In this document: one piece after another, positions 1 through 8,827 of the stretch
Position numbering within the stretch: the stretch's first letter is position 1
Layout: every line of letters starts with the position of its first letter
NCBI GenBank assembly: GCA_031424795.1
Contig: JANPIC010000181.1
Coordinates: 1-23,500 of the forward strand
DNA length: 23,500 nucleotides
From: Aalborgiella sp031424795
GTDB taxonomy: Bacteria; Pseudomonadota; Gammaproteobacteria; Burkholderiales; Burkholderiaceae_C
Direction of reading: 5' to 3'
The notes under the pieces: generated by a model
Told to the model about the DNA's origin: nothing
What the model saw: the letters and a program-made list of their open reading frames with translations, nothing else
The model's database searches: none
Translations under genes and position numbers: made by a program

Positions 1-1
1 T

Positions 2-1543
2 CGCAAGTTTCAAAACAACCCGTTCACGCTGGGCGTGGCCAGTGGCTCGCCTACGCATGACTCGGTGGTGCTGTGGACGCGGCTAGTTGAAGGCAGCTTA
101 GACAGCCTGCCAGTCACCGTGCGCTGGGAAGTGGCGGATGATGACAAATTTAACCGTATGGTGCAAACGGGGCAGCATCTCGCCACGGCCGATTTAGGGC
201 ATTCCGTGCATGTAGAGCTGCACAATCTGCTGCCTGACCGCTGGTATTTTTACCGTTTTATGGTGGGTGATGCGGTGAGCAGTATGGGCAAAACCCGCAC
301 TTTCCCCAAAGCTGGCGCAACCGTTGATAAGTTGAAAATCGCCTACGCATCTTGCCAGCGTTGGGAGACGGGTTACTTCACCGCTTACAAACACATGCTG
401 GCAGAAAAGCCAGATGCGGTGCTGTTTTTGGGCGATTACATCTACGAATACCCAGGCAACCCAGTATCTGCCGTGCGTCAGCCAAGTTCTACATCAAGCT
501 TGGGTTTTGTGCTGAGTTTGGACGACTACCGCAGCCGCTATGCCCAGTACAAAAGCGACGCAGATTTACAAGCCATGCACGCCGCCTGCCCGTGGCTGCT
601 GACGTGGGATGACCACGAGGTGCAAAACGACTACGCAGGTTTGACAGCGGGCGACAGCGGCATTGCAGACGTCTTTTCCAACCGCACAGACTTTGCCATG
701 CGCCGCGCGGCGGCCTACCAAGCGTATTACGAAAACATGCCGATTCGTGCATCAACCTTGACGAAAAGCTTGGCGGGATTAGCTTCTGGCGCTGAATTGC
801 GCAATGAATTCCGAATATATCAGCGCGTAGATGTGGGGCCATTGGCTTCGTTTTACATGCTAGACCCGCGCCAATACCGTGACAGACAGGCTTGCTCTAA
901 AGACGGCAAATTAGGTGCCAGTATGGTTAACCCTGCTAAATGCACCGATTGGCTTGACCCGAAGCGCAGCATGCTGGGTGCTCAACAAGAGAGTTGGTTG
1001 AGCGCTGAATTGGCATCTGCAAAACAGCGCGCTTCAACATGGAACGTGTTGGCGCAATCGACCTTGTTTGGACTGCGCGACAACACGCCCGGCGAAGGTC
1101 AAAGTTTTTTCAACGACGGATGGGACGGCTACGCACCCGCCCGCAAGCGTTTGACCAATGCCTTGCAAAAGCATGCGGTGCAAAATGCCGTGATGCTTGG
1201 CGGTGATGTGCATGAAAACTGGGTGGGGTATTTGAAGGCTGATTATGCGCAAACAGCTGGTGCGCAAGTCGCACCGGCTATTGGCGTGGAGTTTTGCGGC
1301 ACCAGCATCACCTCGACAGCGGGTAGTAGTGCGGTTGAAAAAACGCCTGAACGACTGGTTGAAAATCCGCATTTTGTGTTTGCGGATGCCAAATTCAGAG
1401 GCTACGGTGTGGTTGAGTTCACACCCAAGCAGCTAACAACATCGCTGCGGGTGGTTGACAATGTTCGGGCTAAAACAACAACGCCCAGCACACTGGCACA
1501 GTTTGTGGTGCCAGCGGGCAGGGCGCTGATTGAGCGGGTTTAG
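2..1543 (+). CDS. phoD: PhoD-family alkaline phosphatase/phosphodiesterase, 5' end outside the window
   Basis: This is a metal-dependent phosphomonoesterase/phosphodiesterase of the PhoD family, normally exported by the Tat pathway to release phosphate from organic esters. The frame is open from the first complete codon at position 2 and reads RKFQNNPFTLGVASGSP, the usual opening of the PhoD N-terminal domain. The gene therefore starts upstream and its signal peptide is not visible. Catalytic-domain motifs follow in order: ASCQRW, the metal-binding GDYIYEY, the acidic/histidine cluster WDDHEVQNDY, LDPRQYRD, DGWDGY and, near the end, LGGDVHENW. These are the expected Fe/Ca ligand motifs and all look intact. 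The gene stops at TAG six bases before the convergent aminotransferase gene. A GTG at 35 lies inside the conserved N-terminal domain and is not the start. Family assignment is secure; the natural substrate is not known. Confidence 0.93.
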   Translation, partial: RKFQNNPFTLGVASGSPTHDSVVLWTRLVEGSLDSLPVTVRWEVADDDKFNRMVQTGQHLATADLGHSVHVELHNLLPDRWYFYRFMVGDAVSSMGKTRTFPKAGATVDKLKIAYASCQRWETGYFTAYKHMLAEKPDAVLFLGDYIYEYPGNPVSAVRQPSSTSSLGFVLSLDDYRSRYAQYKSDADLQAMHAACPWLLTWDDHEVQNDYAGLTAGDSGIADVFSNRTDFAMRRAAAYQAYYENMPIRASTLTKSLAGLASGAELRNEFRIYQRVDVGPLASFYMLDPRQYRDRQACSKDGKLGASMVNPAKCTDWLDPKRSMLGAQQESWLSAELASAKQRASTWNVLAQSTLFGLRDNTPGEGQSFFNDGWDGYAPARKRLTNALQKHAVQNAVMLGGDVHENWVGYLKADYAQTAGAQVAPAIGVEFCGTSITSTAGSSAVEKTPERLVENPHFVFADAKFRGYGVVEFTPKQLTTSLRVVDNVRAKTTTPSTLAQFVVPAGRALIERV

Positions 1544-1551
1544 TTTTTTTT
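1512..1551 (+). terminator. Possible intrinsic terminator at the end of phoD
   Basis: A small inverted repeat (CAGCG at 1512-1516, CGCTG at 1524-1528) or the alternative CGCT/AGCG pair (1524-1536) lies within the last codons of phoD. Eight T residues follow at 1544-1551. The stem is short and several bases separate it from the T run, so this is a weak call. Its position between convergent genes supports it. Confidence 0.3.
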
Positions 1552-2698
1552 ATGCAGGGACTGCGGTTTGCTCTAAAACTTGATCCAATGCATCGCTGAG
1601 TGCCTGCACGCTGCGCTCGATGTTGTGCAGCTTGTCCAAGCCAAACAAACCAATGCGGAAAGTTTGGAAATCGGTGCCTTCGTCGCACATCAACGGCACA
1701 CCAGCAGCGGTTTGCAAACCAACGGCCAAGAACTTTTTGCTGGACTGAATGCCTGCATCTTCGGTGTAGCAGACCACCACGCCAGGTGCTTCAAAGCCGG
1801 CTGCCGCAACGCTTTTGAGGCCACGGCTCTTGAACATGGCGCGTACGTCATCACCGAGTTTCTGTTGCTCGTTTTTTACCTTGGCGAAGCCATAGGCTTT
1901 GGTTTCCAGCATGGTGTCGCGCACGCGGCGCAAAGCGTCAGTTGGCATGGTGGTGTGGTAGGCGTGGCCGCCAGCCTCATAGGTTTCCATGATGCTGAGC
2001 CATTTTTTCAAATCGCAGGCGTAGCTGGTGCTGGTGGTGGAATCAATCCGCGTACGTGCGAGTTCGCTCATCGCAATCAGCGCGCAGCAAGGCGAGCCGC
2101 TCCAGCCTTTTTGTGGCGCGCTGATAACAACGTCCACACCGCAGGCAACCATATCCACCCAAATCGTGCCTGAAGCAATGCAATCCAACACAAAAATGCC
2201 ACCCACGCTATGCACCGCATCTGCCACGGCGCGCATGTAAGCGCTTGGCAAAATCATGCCAGAAGATGTTTCTACGTGCGGTGCAAAAAAGACTTCGGGT
2301 TTTTCCCGCAAGATGGCTGCGACGACTTCTTCAATGGGCATGGGTGCGAAAGGCGATTGTTTGTCAGTGCCTTGACGACGTGCCTTGAGAACGGTCTCTT
2401 TGGCCGGAATGCTGCCCATCTCAAAAATTTGCGTCCAGCGGTAGCTAAACCAGCCATTGCGCAGCACCATCACGTTTTTGCCAGTTGCAAATTGCCGTGC
2501 CACAGCTTCCATGCCGTACGTGCCGCTGCCAGGTACAACCAATGCGGATTTGGCGTCGTAAACCTCTTTCAAAATGGAAGATACATCACGCATCACCACC
2601 TGAAAGTTTTGCGACATGTGGTTCAACGCACGGTCGGTGTACACCACAGAATATTCACGCAACCCATTGGGGTCGACATTTTGAAAAAGACTAGACAA
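1550..2698 (-). CDS. Class V PLP-dependent aminotransferase (alanine-glyoxylate/serine-pyruvate type)
   Basis: The 382-residue product is a fold-type I, class V aminotransferase of the alanine-glyoxylate/serine-pyruvate group. PGSGTYGMEA (56-65) is the cofactor phosphate loop. LDCIASG (171-177) supplies the aspartate that contacts the PLP ring nitrogen. K197 in SAPQKGWSG is the Schiff-base lysine, and a conserved arginine lies in FRIGLFG near the C-terminus. Length is normal for the family. The start is a TTG at 2698, chosen because GGGAG lies about 7 nt upstream and the first internal ATG (residue 28) would remove conserved sequence. It lies 89 bp downstream of the PhnD-like gene on the same strand and may share its transcript. 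That pairing hints at amino-phosphonate or related metabolism (PhnW also belongs to class V), but the sequence is not obviously PhnW and the substrate cannot be assigned. Confidence 0.88.
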   Translation of the reverse strand: MSSLFQNVDPNGLREYSVVYTDRALNHMSQNFQVVMRDVSSILKEVYDAKSALVVPGSGTYGMEAVARQFATGKNVMVLRNGWFSYRWTQIFEMGSIPAKETVLKARRQGTDKQSPFAPMPIEEVVAAILREKPEVFFAPHVETSSGMILPSAYMRAVADAVHSVGGIFVLDCIASGTIWVDMVACGVDVVISAPQKGWSGSPCCALIAMSELARTRIDSTTSTSYACDLKKWLSIMETYEAGGHAYHTTMPTDALRRVRDTMLETKAYGFAKVKNEQQKLGDDVRAMFKSRGLKSVAAAGFEAPGVVVCYTEDAGIQSSKKFLAVGLQTAAGVPLMCDEGTDFQTFRIGLFGLDKLHNIERSVQALSDALDQVLEQTAVPA

Positions 2699-2787
2699 AG
2701 CTCGCTCCCGATATATTTTTAAAACCTCAATATATCAGGTTTGCAAGATGTTCAGTGCGCCGGCTTAATACCAGTTTGGGTGCAGGT

Positions 2788-3603
2788 TTATAGCCCCAGC
2801 CAGTTGGTCAGGGTTTTTTCGATTTCTGTGTCACTGGCAATGAAACCTTTGTAGCCAGAGGTGGCAAGTGCTTTTTGACCCAACTCTGATTTATCCATGC
2901 TCAATAAAGCTTCACGCACACTGGCCGCCTGATCCTCACTCATTTTGCTAGAGACAATCCAATGTTTGATGGGCATGCCACGCGATTGGGCGCAGGTTTT
3001 GCCACCTTTTTCTTTCCAAGCTTTGATGACCGCCCCAGACGCCGTTGCGCCATAGGCCGCAAAACCGTTGTCAATATAGAAAGGCACGGCATCTTGAAAG
3101 CGTGTGACTTGAAGTTTGACATCATTGGTCGCGTTCAATTTGTTTTCACGCAGCATAGAGCGGGTCATGATGGCGGTAATGGAGTCAGCATCTGGCGTGA
3201 CAAGTGCTTTGCCATTCACGGTTGTCCAGTTTTTGATGGGCTCAGGCTCTTTGCACAAAAACGAAACTTTGTATTCCGTAAAACCAGTTGTCCATGCCAC
3301 CGATTTATAGGCGCCGGTTTTGATAGATTCAAAAGACACATGCGCAGGGTGAATGAAGGCTGCATCGAGTTGCCCTTGCTTCAAAGCGTCGCGCAAAGCA
3401 TTGTAAGAAGGGATGATTTGAATTTTGACGGGTTGCTTGGTCGCCAAACTGATCATTTTGGCAATCGGTGCAAATTTAGCTTCGATTTCAGCGTCAGTTG
3501 CTCGGTAAGTGACGCCTTCGGTGACACCTAGTGTGAGCGCTTGGGTAGACAGTACTGCACAAGCCATGGCTAGTGCGCTCAGAGTTTTAACGATTGTGGT
3601 CAT
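2788..3603 (-). CDS. Periplasmic PhnD-like (phosphonate/phosphate-type) substrate-binding protein
   Basis: The 271-residue protein is an exported solute-binding protein of the PhnD/Phosphonate-bd type. A signal peptide covers about residues 1-22 (K6, hydrophobic core, TQA cleavage region). The mature part starts TLGVTEGVTYR, then shows the family pattern of a first-lobe strand, the LRDALKQGQLDAAFIHPAHV segment, and a second lobe (YGATASGAVIKAWKEK). The start is ATG at 3603 with only a weak upstream GAG as ribosome site. PhnD proteins normally deliver phosphonates to a PhnC/PhnE transporter, but no permease or ATPase gene lies within this window on either side. It could work with a transporter encoded elsewhere, act as a sensor-associated binding protein, or bind another small anion. 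The ligand is not known; family confidence is good. Confidence 0.85.
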   Translation of the reverse strand: MTTIVKTLSALAMACAVLSTQALTLGVTEGVTYRATDAEIEAKFAPIAKMISLATKQPVKIQIIPSYNALRDALKQGQLDAAFIHPAHVSFESIKTGAYKSVAWTTGFTEYKVSFLCKEPEPIKNWTTVNGKALVTPDADSITAIMTRSMLRENKLNATNDVKLQVTRFQDAVPFYIDNGFAAYGATASGAVIKAWKEKGGKTCAQSRGMPIKHWIVSSKMSEDQAASVREALLSMDKSELGQKALATSGYKGFIASDTEIEKTLTNWLGL

Positions 3604-3631
3604 ATAGTTACTCGATTTTTAAACGTTAATG

Positions 3632-3645
3632 GGTGATAAATCACC
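3632..3645. promoter_or_regulatory. Palindrome upstream of the PhnD-like gene, possible operator
   Basis: GGTGA-TAAA-TCACC forms a perfect 5-bp inverted repeat about 30 bp upstream of the ATG of the PhnD-like gene, inside an AT-rich stretch that should hold its promoter. A GATAAT-like -10 can be read on the minus strand at 3681-3686, with only a poor -35. Symmetry and position suggest a regulator site or a leader hairpin. No regulator gene is visible nearby. Confidence 0.25.
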
Positions 3646-3770
3646 AAAAAATTGGCATTAATTCACATTGCCTACAATTAATTATCATGTTGAAACCACT
3701 GCATATCTAACTTTCCACTGAATTTGTAACGATATATTTCATTTAAAACTACGATTTTGTTCACATGAGA

Positions 3771-3800
3771 CAAAAAAGACAGCATAGACCGAGGTTGCTG
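3771..3800 (-). terminator. Candidate terminator of the prkA-yeaH-spoVR operon
   Basis: Read on the minus strand, CAGCA (3800-3796) pairs with TGCTG (3784-3780) around an 11-nt loop, and two bases later comes a run of six T (A6 at 3772-3777 on the + strand). It lies about 80 bp beyond the spoVR stop codon, in the right direction to end that operon before the PhnD-like gene. The stem is only 5 bp, so confidence is moderate. Confidence 0.4.
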
Positions 3801-3879
3801 ATGATCACTCTGACTTGAACGTGAACTTTAGGATTCGCAGGTTGATGGGCAATGGACGCGATTTGACTGCTTGTATCAA

Positions 3880-5478
3880 TCAGATGCCTTGCGCGGATCT
3901 GTCGCTTTTGCGTTCATCGACCAGGGTGATGTCGCCTTGGGTGTTTTGGCTTTCCAAGCGGACATTGAATCCCCACAAAAAAGCCACATGATCGAGCACT
4001 TTGGCGCATTCATCCCCCAAAGGGCGGTTTTGGTAGGCAAAATGGCGCAGCGTGAGCGATCGGTCGCCGCGTCTATCCACATTCCAAACCTGGATATTCG
4101 GCTCACGGCTGCCCAAGTCGTATTGTTCTGCCAATTGATGGCGCACGGCATGGTAACCCGACGCATCATGGATGGCCTGAATTTGTAGTTTGTCTCGGCT
4201 CTCGTCGTCCAAGAGTGAAAAAAAACGGAAGTCACGCATCAGTTTTGGCGATAAATACTGTGCAATGAAGCTTTCGTCCTTGAAGTTTTGCATCGCAAAG
4301 TCGAAGGTTTTGCGCCAGTCAGAGTTGGCAATATCGGGGAACCATTCTTTATCTTCTGCGGTGGGCTCTTCGCAAATGCGACGGATGTCACGCCACATGG
4401 CAAAACCGAGGGCATAGACGTTGATGCCTGAATAGTAGCGGCTGTTGTAGGGTGGTTGGTACACCACATTGGTGTGCGTCTGCAAAAACTCCAGCATGAA
4501 GCCGTCGTTCAGCCGTCCTTCGTCATACAGCGTGTTGAGCAGGGTGTAGTGCCAAAACGTGGCCCAGCCTTCGTTCATGACCTGGGTTTGTCGCTGCGGG
4601 TAAAAATATTGCCCAATCTTGCGAACAATGCGAACTACCTCGCGTTGCCAAGGTTCCAGCAAGGGGGCATTTTTTTCAATGAAATAAAGCAGATTTTCTT
4701 CCGGCTCCTCGGGGAAACGCTTTTCTTGTGTTGCCACATCTGCCTCGGGTCGGGGTGGTAGCGTACGCCAGATATCGTTGACCTGCGTTTGCAGGTAGTC
4801 TTCGCGCTGCTTTTGCAGCGTACTTTCTTTCTCTAGCGACATGCGCGCCGCGTGCTTGTAACGATCCACGCCAACATTGACCAGTGCATGGCAGGCATCT
4901 AAAAATCGCTCGACGGTCTCCATGCCATAACGCTCTTCACATTGTGCGATGTGGCGCTTGGCAAAGACCAGGTAATCAACAATCGCATTGGCGTCTGTCC
5001 ACTGACGAAACAAATGGTTGCCCTTGAAAAAAGAGTTGTGCCCATATGCAGCGTGGGCGATCACCAGCGCCTGCATCGGCAGCGTGTTCTCATCCATCAG
5101 GTAGGCGATACAGGGGTCGGAATTGATCACAATTTCATAGGCCAGCCCCATCTGCCCGCGTTTGTATCGGTTCTCCGTTGCCAGAAAATGCTTGCCAAAT
5201 GACCAATGGTGATAATACACAGGCATACCAATGGCGGCATAGGCGTCCATCATTTGCTCTGAACTGATGATCTCCAGTTGATGGCGGTAACAGTCCAGGC
5301 CATAGCTCGCGGCCACGCGACCAATGGCTTCGTCATACTCGATGATGGCCTCAATGCTCCATTCAGAGCCGGCTGGCAAGCCCTGGACGGGTTGTGGGAG
5401 GATGATGGGTGCAGGCGATGCTGACTCCCTAGACGCACGAGGCACGAAAGTAGCAACAGAAGAAGGAAGAGTGCGCAT
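3880..5478 (-). CDS. spoVR: SpoVR/YcgB family protein
   Basis: The 532-residue product belongs to the SpoVR family (YcgB in E. coli, about 510 residues). The N-terminal ~35 residues are low-complexity and lineage-specific. The conserved body starts near EWSIEAIIEYDEAI and continues through YYHHWSFGKHF, the HAAYGHNSFFKGN region with conserved histidines, the QVMNEGWATFWHY segment and YNSRYYSGINVYALGF. The biochemical function is not established; in Bacillus a relative affects spore cortex formation, and in proteobacteria the gene travels with yeaG and yeaH. Here it is the last gene of that trio, 8 bp after yeaH. A strong AGGAGG ribosome site overlaps the end of yeaH just before the ATG at 5478, which fixes the start. 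Cytoplasmic: no signal peptide or membrane segment. Confidence 0.95.
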   Translation of the reverse strand: MRTLPSSVATFVPRASRESASPAPIILPQPVQGLPAGSEWSIEAIIEYDEAIGRVAASYGLDCYRHQLEIISSEQMMDAYAAIGMPVYYHHWSFGKHFLATENRYKRGQMGLAYEIVINSDPCIAYLMDENTLPMQALVIAHAAYGHNSFFKGNHLFRQWTDANAIVDYLVFAKRHIAQCEERYGMETVERFLDACHALVNVGVDRYKHAARMSLEKESTLQKQREDYLQTQVNDIWRTLPPRPEADVATQEKRFPEEPEENLLYFIEKNAPLLEPWQREVVRIVRKIGQYFYPQRQTQVMNEGWATFWHYTLLNTLYDEGRLNDGFMLEFLQTHTNVVYQPPYNSRYYSGINVYALGFAMWRDIRRICEEPTAEDKEWFPDIANSDWRKTFDFAMQNFKDESFIAQYLSPKLMRDFRFFSLLDDESRDKLQIQAIHDASGYHAVRHQLAEQYDLGSREPNIQVWNVDRRGDRSLTLRHFAYQNRPLGDECAKVLDHVAFLWGFNVRLESQNTQGDITLVDERKSDRSAQGI

Positions 5479-5486
5479 GGTTCCTC

Positions 5487-6755
5487 CTACAGTCTCTTTT
5501 TGAAGAGTTCGCGAAAAACGGGATAAATGTCGGCCACCGTGGCGATGCGCTGTATCGCAAATTTTTCACTGTGCTGCGTGATCAGTTTTTCGTATTCTTC
5601 CCACAGGTTTTGCGGTGCGCCCCCTGTGATTTCGATATAGGCAAAATATTGGATCAGTGGCAAGAGGGCGCTGTCCAGCAATTCGCGGCATTGGGCCGAG
5701 TCGTTGCTCCAGTTGTCGCCGTCAGAAGCCTGCGCCCCGTAGATGTTCCACAAGTTGCTAGGGTAGCGTTTGCTGATGATGTCTTTCATCAAAAGCAGTG
5801 CACTGGACACCACGGTGCCGCCGGACTCGCGGGAGGTGAAGAAATCATCTTCGTCAACCTCCATCGCCACGGTGTGGTGGCGAATGAAGACCACCTCAAT
5901 GCGTTCATAATTGCGCGTTAAAAACAGGTACAAGAGCATGAAAAAGCGCTTGGCGATGTTCTTTTTGTCCTCATCCATCGATGCAGACACATCAAGCAAG
6001 CAAAACATGACTGCCTGTGTGGTGGGCTGCGGCACCCGAATGCGGTTGTTATAGCGCAGGTCAAAGGTGTCAACAAAAGGGATAGCTTCAATTTTGGCAC
6101 GCAGGACGGCGATTTCCCTGCGTACTTTTTCAACTGCGGTCGTATCGACAGGTGCGCTGTTCAGGAGAAGCTTTAATTCCGCTTCCAGCGCTTTGAGTTG
6201 TGATGCATAGGGCCCACCGATGGCGATGCGTCGTCTGGCGGCCCCCCGCATGGTGCGCCCCAGATTGACGTTGGTCGGTACCCCCGTTTGGGTGTAGCCA
6301 GCCCGGACGCGGCGATATTGGTCGATGCGCGCCAACTGCTGTTTGATCAGATTGGGCAGTGCCAGCTCGTCAAAAAAAATGTCCAAAAATTCATCCCGCG
6401 TGAGAGTGAAAACGAAATCATCCAAACTTTCTCCATCGTTGCTCGCCTTGCTACCACGCTGACCACTGTCGCCATCGGACTGACGATCGATTTGGTCGCC
6501 TTTGTTGAAACGGTCATTGCCGGGGCGGACCACTTCCCAGATCCCACCTGCACCGTGCTGAAACTGTGGCTCGGTGATGTCCTTGCTGGGAATGCTGATT
6601 TTGTCGCCATCGTCCAGATCGCGTATCTTGCGGCGGTTGATGGCATCGGCTACCGCTTTGCGAATTTGCCCTTTGAAGCGCTTGATGAAACGCCCACGGT
6701 TGACCGAGCTCTTGTGCTTGCTGTCAAATCGGTGGTCGACAATGTAGACACTCAT
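5487..6755 (-). CDS. yeaH: YeaH/YhbH family (DUF444) protein with von Willebrand A-like domain
   Basis: The 422-residue protein matches the YeaH/YhbH family in length and order. The N-terminus is basic (MSVYIVDHRFDSKHKSSVNR, then an R/K-rich helix to about 45). A glycine/aspartate-rich stretch at about 84-112 precedes the conserved core. The C-terminal half is a vWA-like fold with an intact metal-ion-dependent adhesion motif DVSAS (D255, S257, S259) followed by MDEDKKNIAKRFF, and a later SGGTVVSSAL segment. In enterobacteria YeaH is encoded with the kinase YeaG and is thought to act with it under nutrient stress and in stationary phase; its molecular role is unknown. It starts at ATG 6755, 27 bp after the prkA stop codon, and is followed 8 bp later by spoVR, which indicates one transcript. 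Confidence 0.95.
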   Translation of the reverse strand: MSVYIVDHRFDSKHKSSVNRGRFIKRFKGQIRKAVADAINRRKIRDLDDGDKISIPSKDITEPQFQHGAGGIWEVVRPGNDRFNKGDQIDRQSDGDSGQRGSKASNDGESLDDFVFTLTRDEFLDIFFDELALPNLIKQQLARIDQYRRVRAGYTQTGVPTNVNLGRTMRGAARRRIAIGGPYASQLKALEAELKLLLNSAPVDTTAVEKVRREIAVLRAKIEAIPFVDTFDLRYNNRIRVPQPTTQAVMFCLLDVSASMDEDKKNIAKRFFMLLYLFLTRNYERIEVVFIRHHTVAMEVDEDDFFTSRESGGTVVSSALLLMKDIISKRYPSNLWNIYGAQASDGDNWSNDSAQCRELLDSALLPLIQYFAYIEITGGAPQNLWEEYEKLITQHSEKFAIQRIATVADIYPVFRELFKKRL

Positions 6756-6782
6756 GAAACACCTGTGCTGGGTTCATGATGA

Positions 6783-8705
6783 TCAAGAAGATTTACGTAC
6801 GCGCAAATACCATTCGCAAAGCAAACGCACCTGCTTTTCTGTATAGCCCTTGGAAATCATGCGGTTGACAAAGTCTTTGTGTTTTTTCTGTTCTTCGCCG
6901 CTGGCTTTGGTGTTGAACGAGATAACCGGTAGCAATTCTTCGGTGTTGGAGAACATTTTTTTCTCGATCACCGCACGCAGCTTCTCATACGTTGTCCAGC
7001 CAGGGTTGTGCCCATCGTTTTTGGCGCGGGCGCGCAGTACAAAATTGACCACTTCATTGCGGAAATCCTTGGGATTTGAAATGCCCGCTGGTTTCTCGAT
7101 TTTTTCCAACTCGTCGTTCAGCGCTCCCCGATCCAGCATTTCACCCGTGTTCGCATCGCGGAACTCCTGGTCCTGAATCCAGAAATCAGCGTAGGTGACG
7201 TAGCGATCAAAGATGTTTTGACCATACTCCGAGTAGCTTTCAAGATAGGCTGTCTGGATTTCCTTGCCGATAAACTCGGCATACCGAGGTGAAAGGAACT
7301 CCTTGATATAGCGCAGGTATTTTTCTTCAGCTTCGGCCGGAAATTGCTCTTGTTCGATTTGTTGCTCCAGCACATACATCAGATGAACCGGATTGGCGGC
7401 AATTTCACGGTGATCAAAATTGAACACCTTGGAGATGATTTTGAAAGCGAAACGGGTGGATAGCCCGGTCATTCCCTCGTCCACGCCTGCGAAATCCCGA
7501 TATTCCTGATAGCTTTTGGCTTTGGGGTCGGTATCCTTGAGGTTTTCACCATCATAAACCCGCATTTTTGAGTAGATACTGGAGTTTTCAGGCTCTTTCA
7601 AGCGCGACAAGACCGAGAATTGCGCCATCATCCGCAGGGTATCGGGTGCGCAGGGGGCCTGGGTCAGGGAAGAATTCTCAATCAATTTTTCGTAAATATG
7701 AATCTCATCCGTCACGCGCAATGAATAAGGCACTTTGACAATGTAAATACGGTCCAAGAAGGCTTCGTTGTTGCGGTTGTTTTTAAACGCCAGCCATTCC
7801 GCCTCGTTGGAGTGCGCCAGTACCAAGCCATCAAAAGGAATCGCGCCAAACCCCTCCGTGCCTTTGTAGTTGCCCTCTTGCGTAGCGGTCAGCAAGGGAT
7901 GCAAGACCTTGATGGGGGCTTTGAACATCTCCACAAACTCTAAAACGCCACGGTTGGCCAGACACAAACCACCGGAATAGGAATAGGCATCCGGGTCGTG
8001 TTGCGAAAAGGTTTCTAATTTACGAATATCGATTTTGCCCACCAAAGCGGAAATGTCTTGGTTGTTCTCATCGCCAGGCTCGGTTTTTGACACCGCAATT
8101 TGCGACAGCACTGAAGGCCTAATTTTGACCACCCGAAACTTGGTGATGTCACCGCCAAATTCGTGCAAACGTTTGACCGCCCACGGACTCATGATGGTGG
8201 ATAAATAGCGGGGAGGAATACCAAAATCCTCCTGCAAGAGTTTGGCGTCTTCATTCGGGTTGAACAGGCCCAGTGGCGATTCATGCACAGGCGAATCTTT
8301 GATCGCGTAAAAGGGGATTTTTTCGATCAGGTATTTGAGTTTTTCAGCCAATGACGATTTACCGCCACCTACAGGACCCAACAAGTAGAGAATCTGCTTT
8401 TTCTCCTCCAACCCCTGCGCCGCATGGCGGAAATACGCCACAATTTGCTCAATCACCTCGTCCATGCCATACAAGTCACGAAAAGCGGGGTAGTAGCGCA
8501 GCACCTTGTTGGCAAAAATACGTGACAAGCGCAGATCGGTACGGGTGTCTATGAGCTCTGGCTCACCAATGGCCAGCAACATACGCTCAGCCACGCTGGC
8601 ATACGCTGAACGGTCACGCTTGCACAACTCCAGGTAGTCCTGAATCGACATTTCCTCTTCCTGTGCAGCTTCAAAGCGGCCTTGGTAGCGGGCGAAGATC
8701 GACAT
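6783..8705 (-). CDS. prkA: PrkA/YeaG serine protein kinase (AAA+ type)
   Basis: The 640-residue protein is close to E. coli YeaG (644 residues). An AAA+-like domain opens the protein, with Walker A GPVGGGKS at 110-117 and the phrases GLVLAHSNEAEW and DRIYIVKVPYSLRVTDE typical of the family. The C-terminal PrkA domain follows (ATRFAFKIISKVFNFD region onward). PrkA proteins were described as serine kinases, later also as AAA+ proteases in some species, and act in nitrogen-starvation and stationary-phase physiology. The start is ATG 8705, preceded by AGGAG at good spacing. This is the first gene of the prkA-yeaH-spoVR operon, and the 194-bp region upstream carries the promoter signals described separately. 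All family landmarks I can check are intact. Confidence 0.96.
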   Translation of the reverse strand: MSIFARYQGRFEAAQEEEMSIQDYLELCKRDRSAYASVAERMLLAIGEPELIDTRTDLRLSRIFANKVLRYYPAFRDLYGMDEVIEQIVAYFRHAAQGLEEKKQILYLLGPVGGGKSSLAEKLKYLIEKIPFYAIKDSPVHESPLGLFNPNEDAKLLQEDFGIPPRYLSTIMSPWAVKRLHEFGGDITKFRVVKIRPSVLSQIAVSKTEPGDENNQDISALVGKIDIRKLETFSQHDPDAYSYSGGLCLANRGVLEFVEMFKAPIKVLHPLLTATQEGNYKGTEGFGAIPFDGLVLAHSNEAEWLAFKNNRNNEAFLDRIYIVKVPYSLRVTDEIHIYEKLIENSSLTQAPCAPDTLRMMAQFSVLSRLKEPENSSIYSKMRVYDGENLKDTDPKAKSYQEYRDFAGVDEGMTGLSTRFAFKIISKVFNFDHREIAANPVHLMYVLEQQIEQEQFPAEAEEKYLRYIKEFLSPRYAEFIGKEIQTAYLESYSEYGQNIFDRYVTYADFWIQDQEFRDANTGEMLDRGALNDELEKIEKPAGISNPKDFRNEVVNFVLRARAKNDGHNPGWTTYEKLRAVIEKKMFSNTEELLPVISFNTKASGEEQKKHKDFVNRMISKGYTEKQVRLLCEWYLRVRKSS

Positions 8706-8774
8706 GGTATTGCTCCTTGAAGATGTGTTTGCTGTTCGTGTGACTCGTTTCTTGATAAAAGGTTTTATTATCTT

Positions 8775-8790
8775 AGCGCTTTATCGCTAG
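8775..8790. other. Inverted repeat in the prkA leader
   Basis: TAGCG-CTTTAT-CGCTA is a perfect 5-bp inverted repeat lying 70 bp upstream of the prkA ATG and downstream of the proposed -10 element, so it would sit in the 5' untranslated leader. It may be a small RNA hairpin or a diverged, shortened relative of the dispersed repeat seen elsewhere in the window. Too little sequence to decide. Confidence 0.25.
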
Positions 8791-8816
8791 GAAGGGTGAA
8801 AATATTTAATCCAGCT

Positions 8817-8825
8817 TTAAGTATA
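8817..8825 (-). promoter_or_regulatory. Candidate sigma-S-type -10 element for prkA
   Basis: On the minus strand the bases read TATACTTAA, identical to the downstream nine positions of the sigma-S extended -10 pattern (KCTAYRCTTAA); the C of the upstream CT pair is missing. It would place the start of transcription near 8813 and give a leader of about 108 nt before prkA. No good -35 hexamer lies 16-18 bp upstream, since that space holds the hexamer repeat, and this is tolerated by sigma-S promoters. The E. coli yeaGH operon is known to respond to RpoS and NtrC, which fits. Position of the true start is inferred only. Confidence 0.4.
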
Positions 8826-8827
8826 TG

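Noticed and set aside
35..1543. GTG at 35 as the start of the phosphatase gene
   Set aside because: The frame is open to position 2 and the residues before the GTG (NPFTLG) are conserved PhoD sequence, so the gene begins outside the window.
1580..2722. Long plus-strand open frames opposite the aminotransferase gene
   Set aside because: They are antisense shadows of a clearly coding gene with intact PLP motifs and show no family resemblance.
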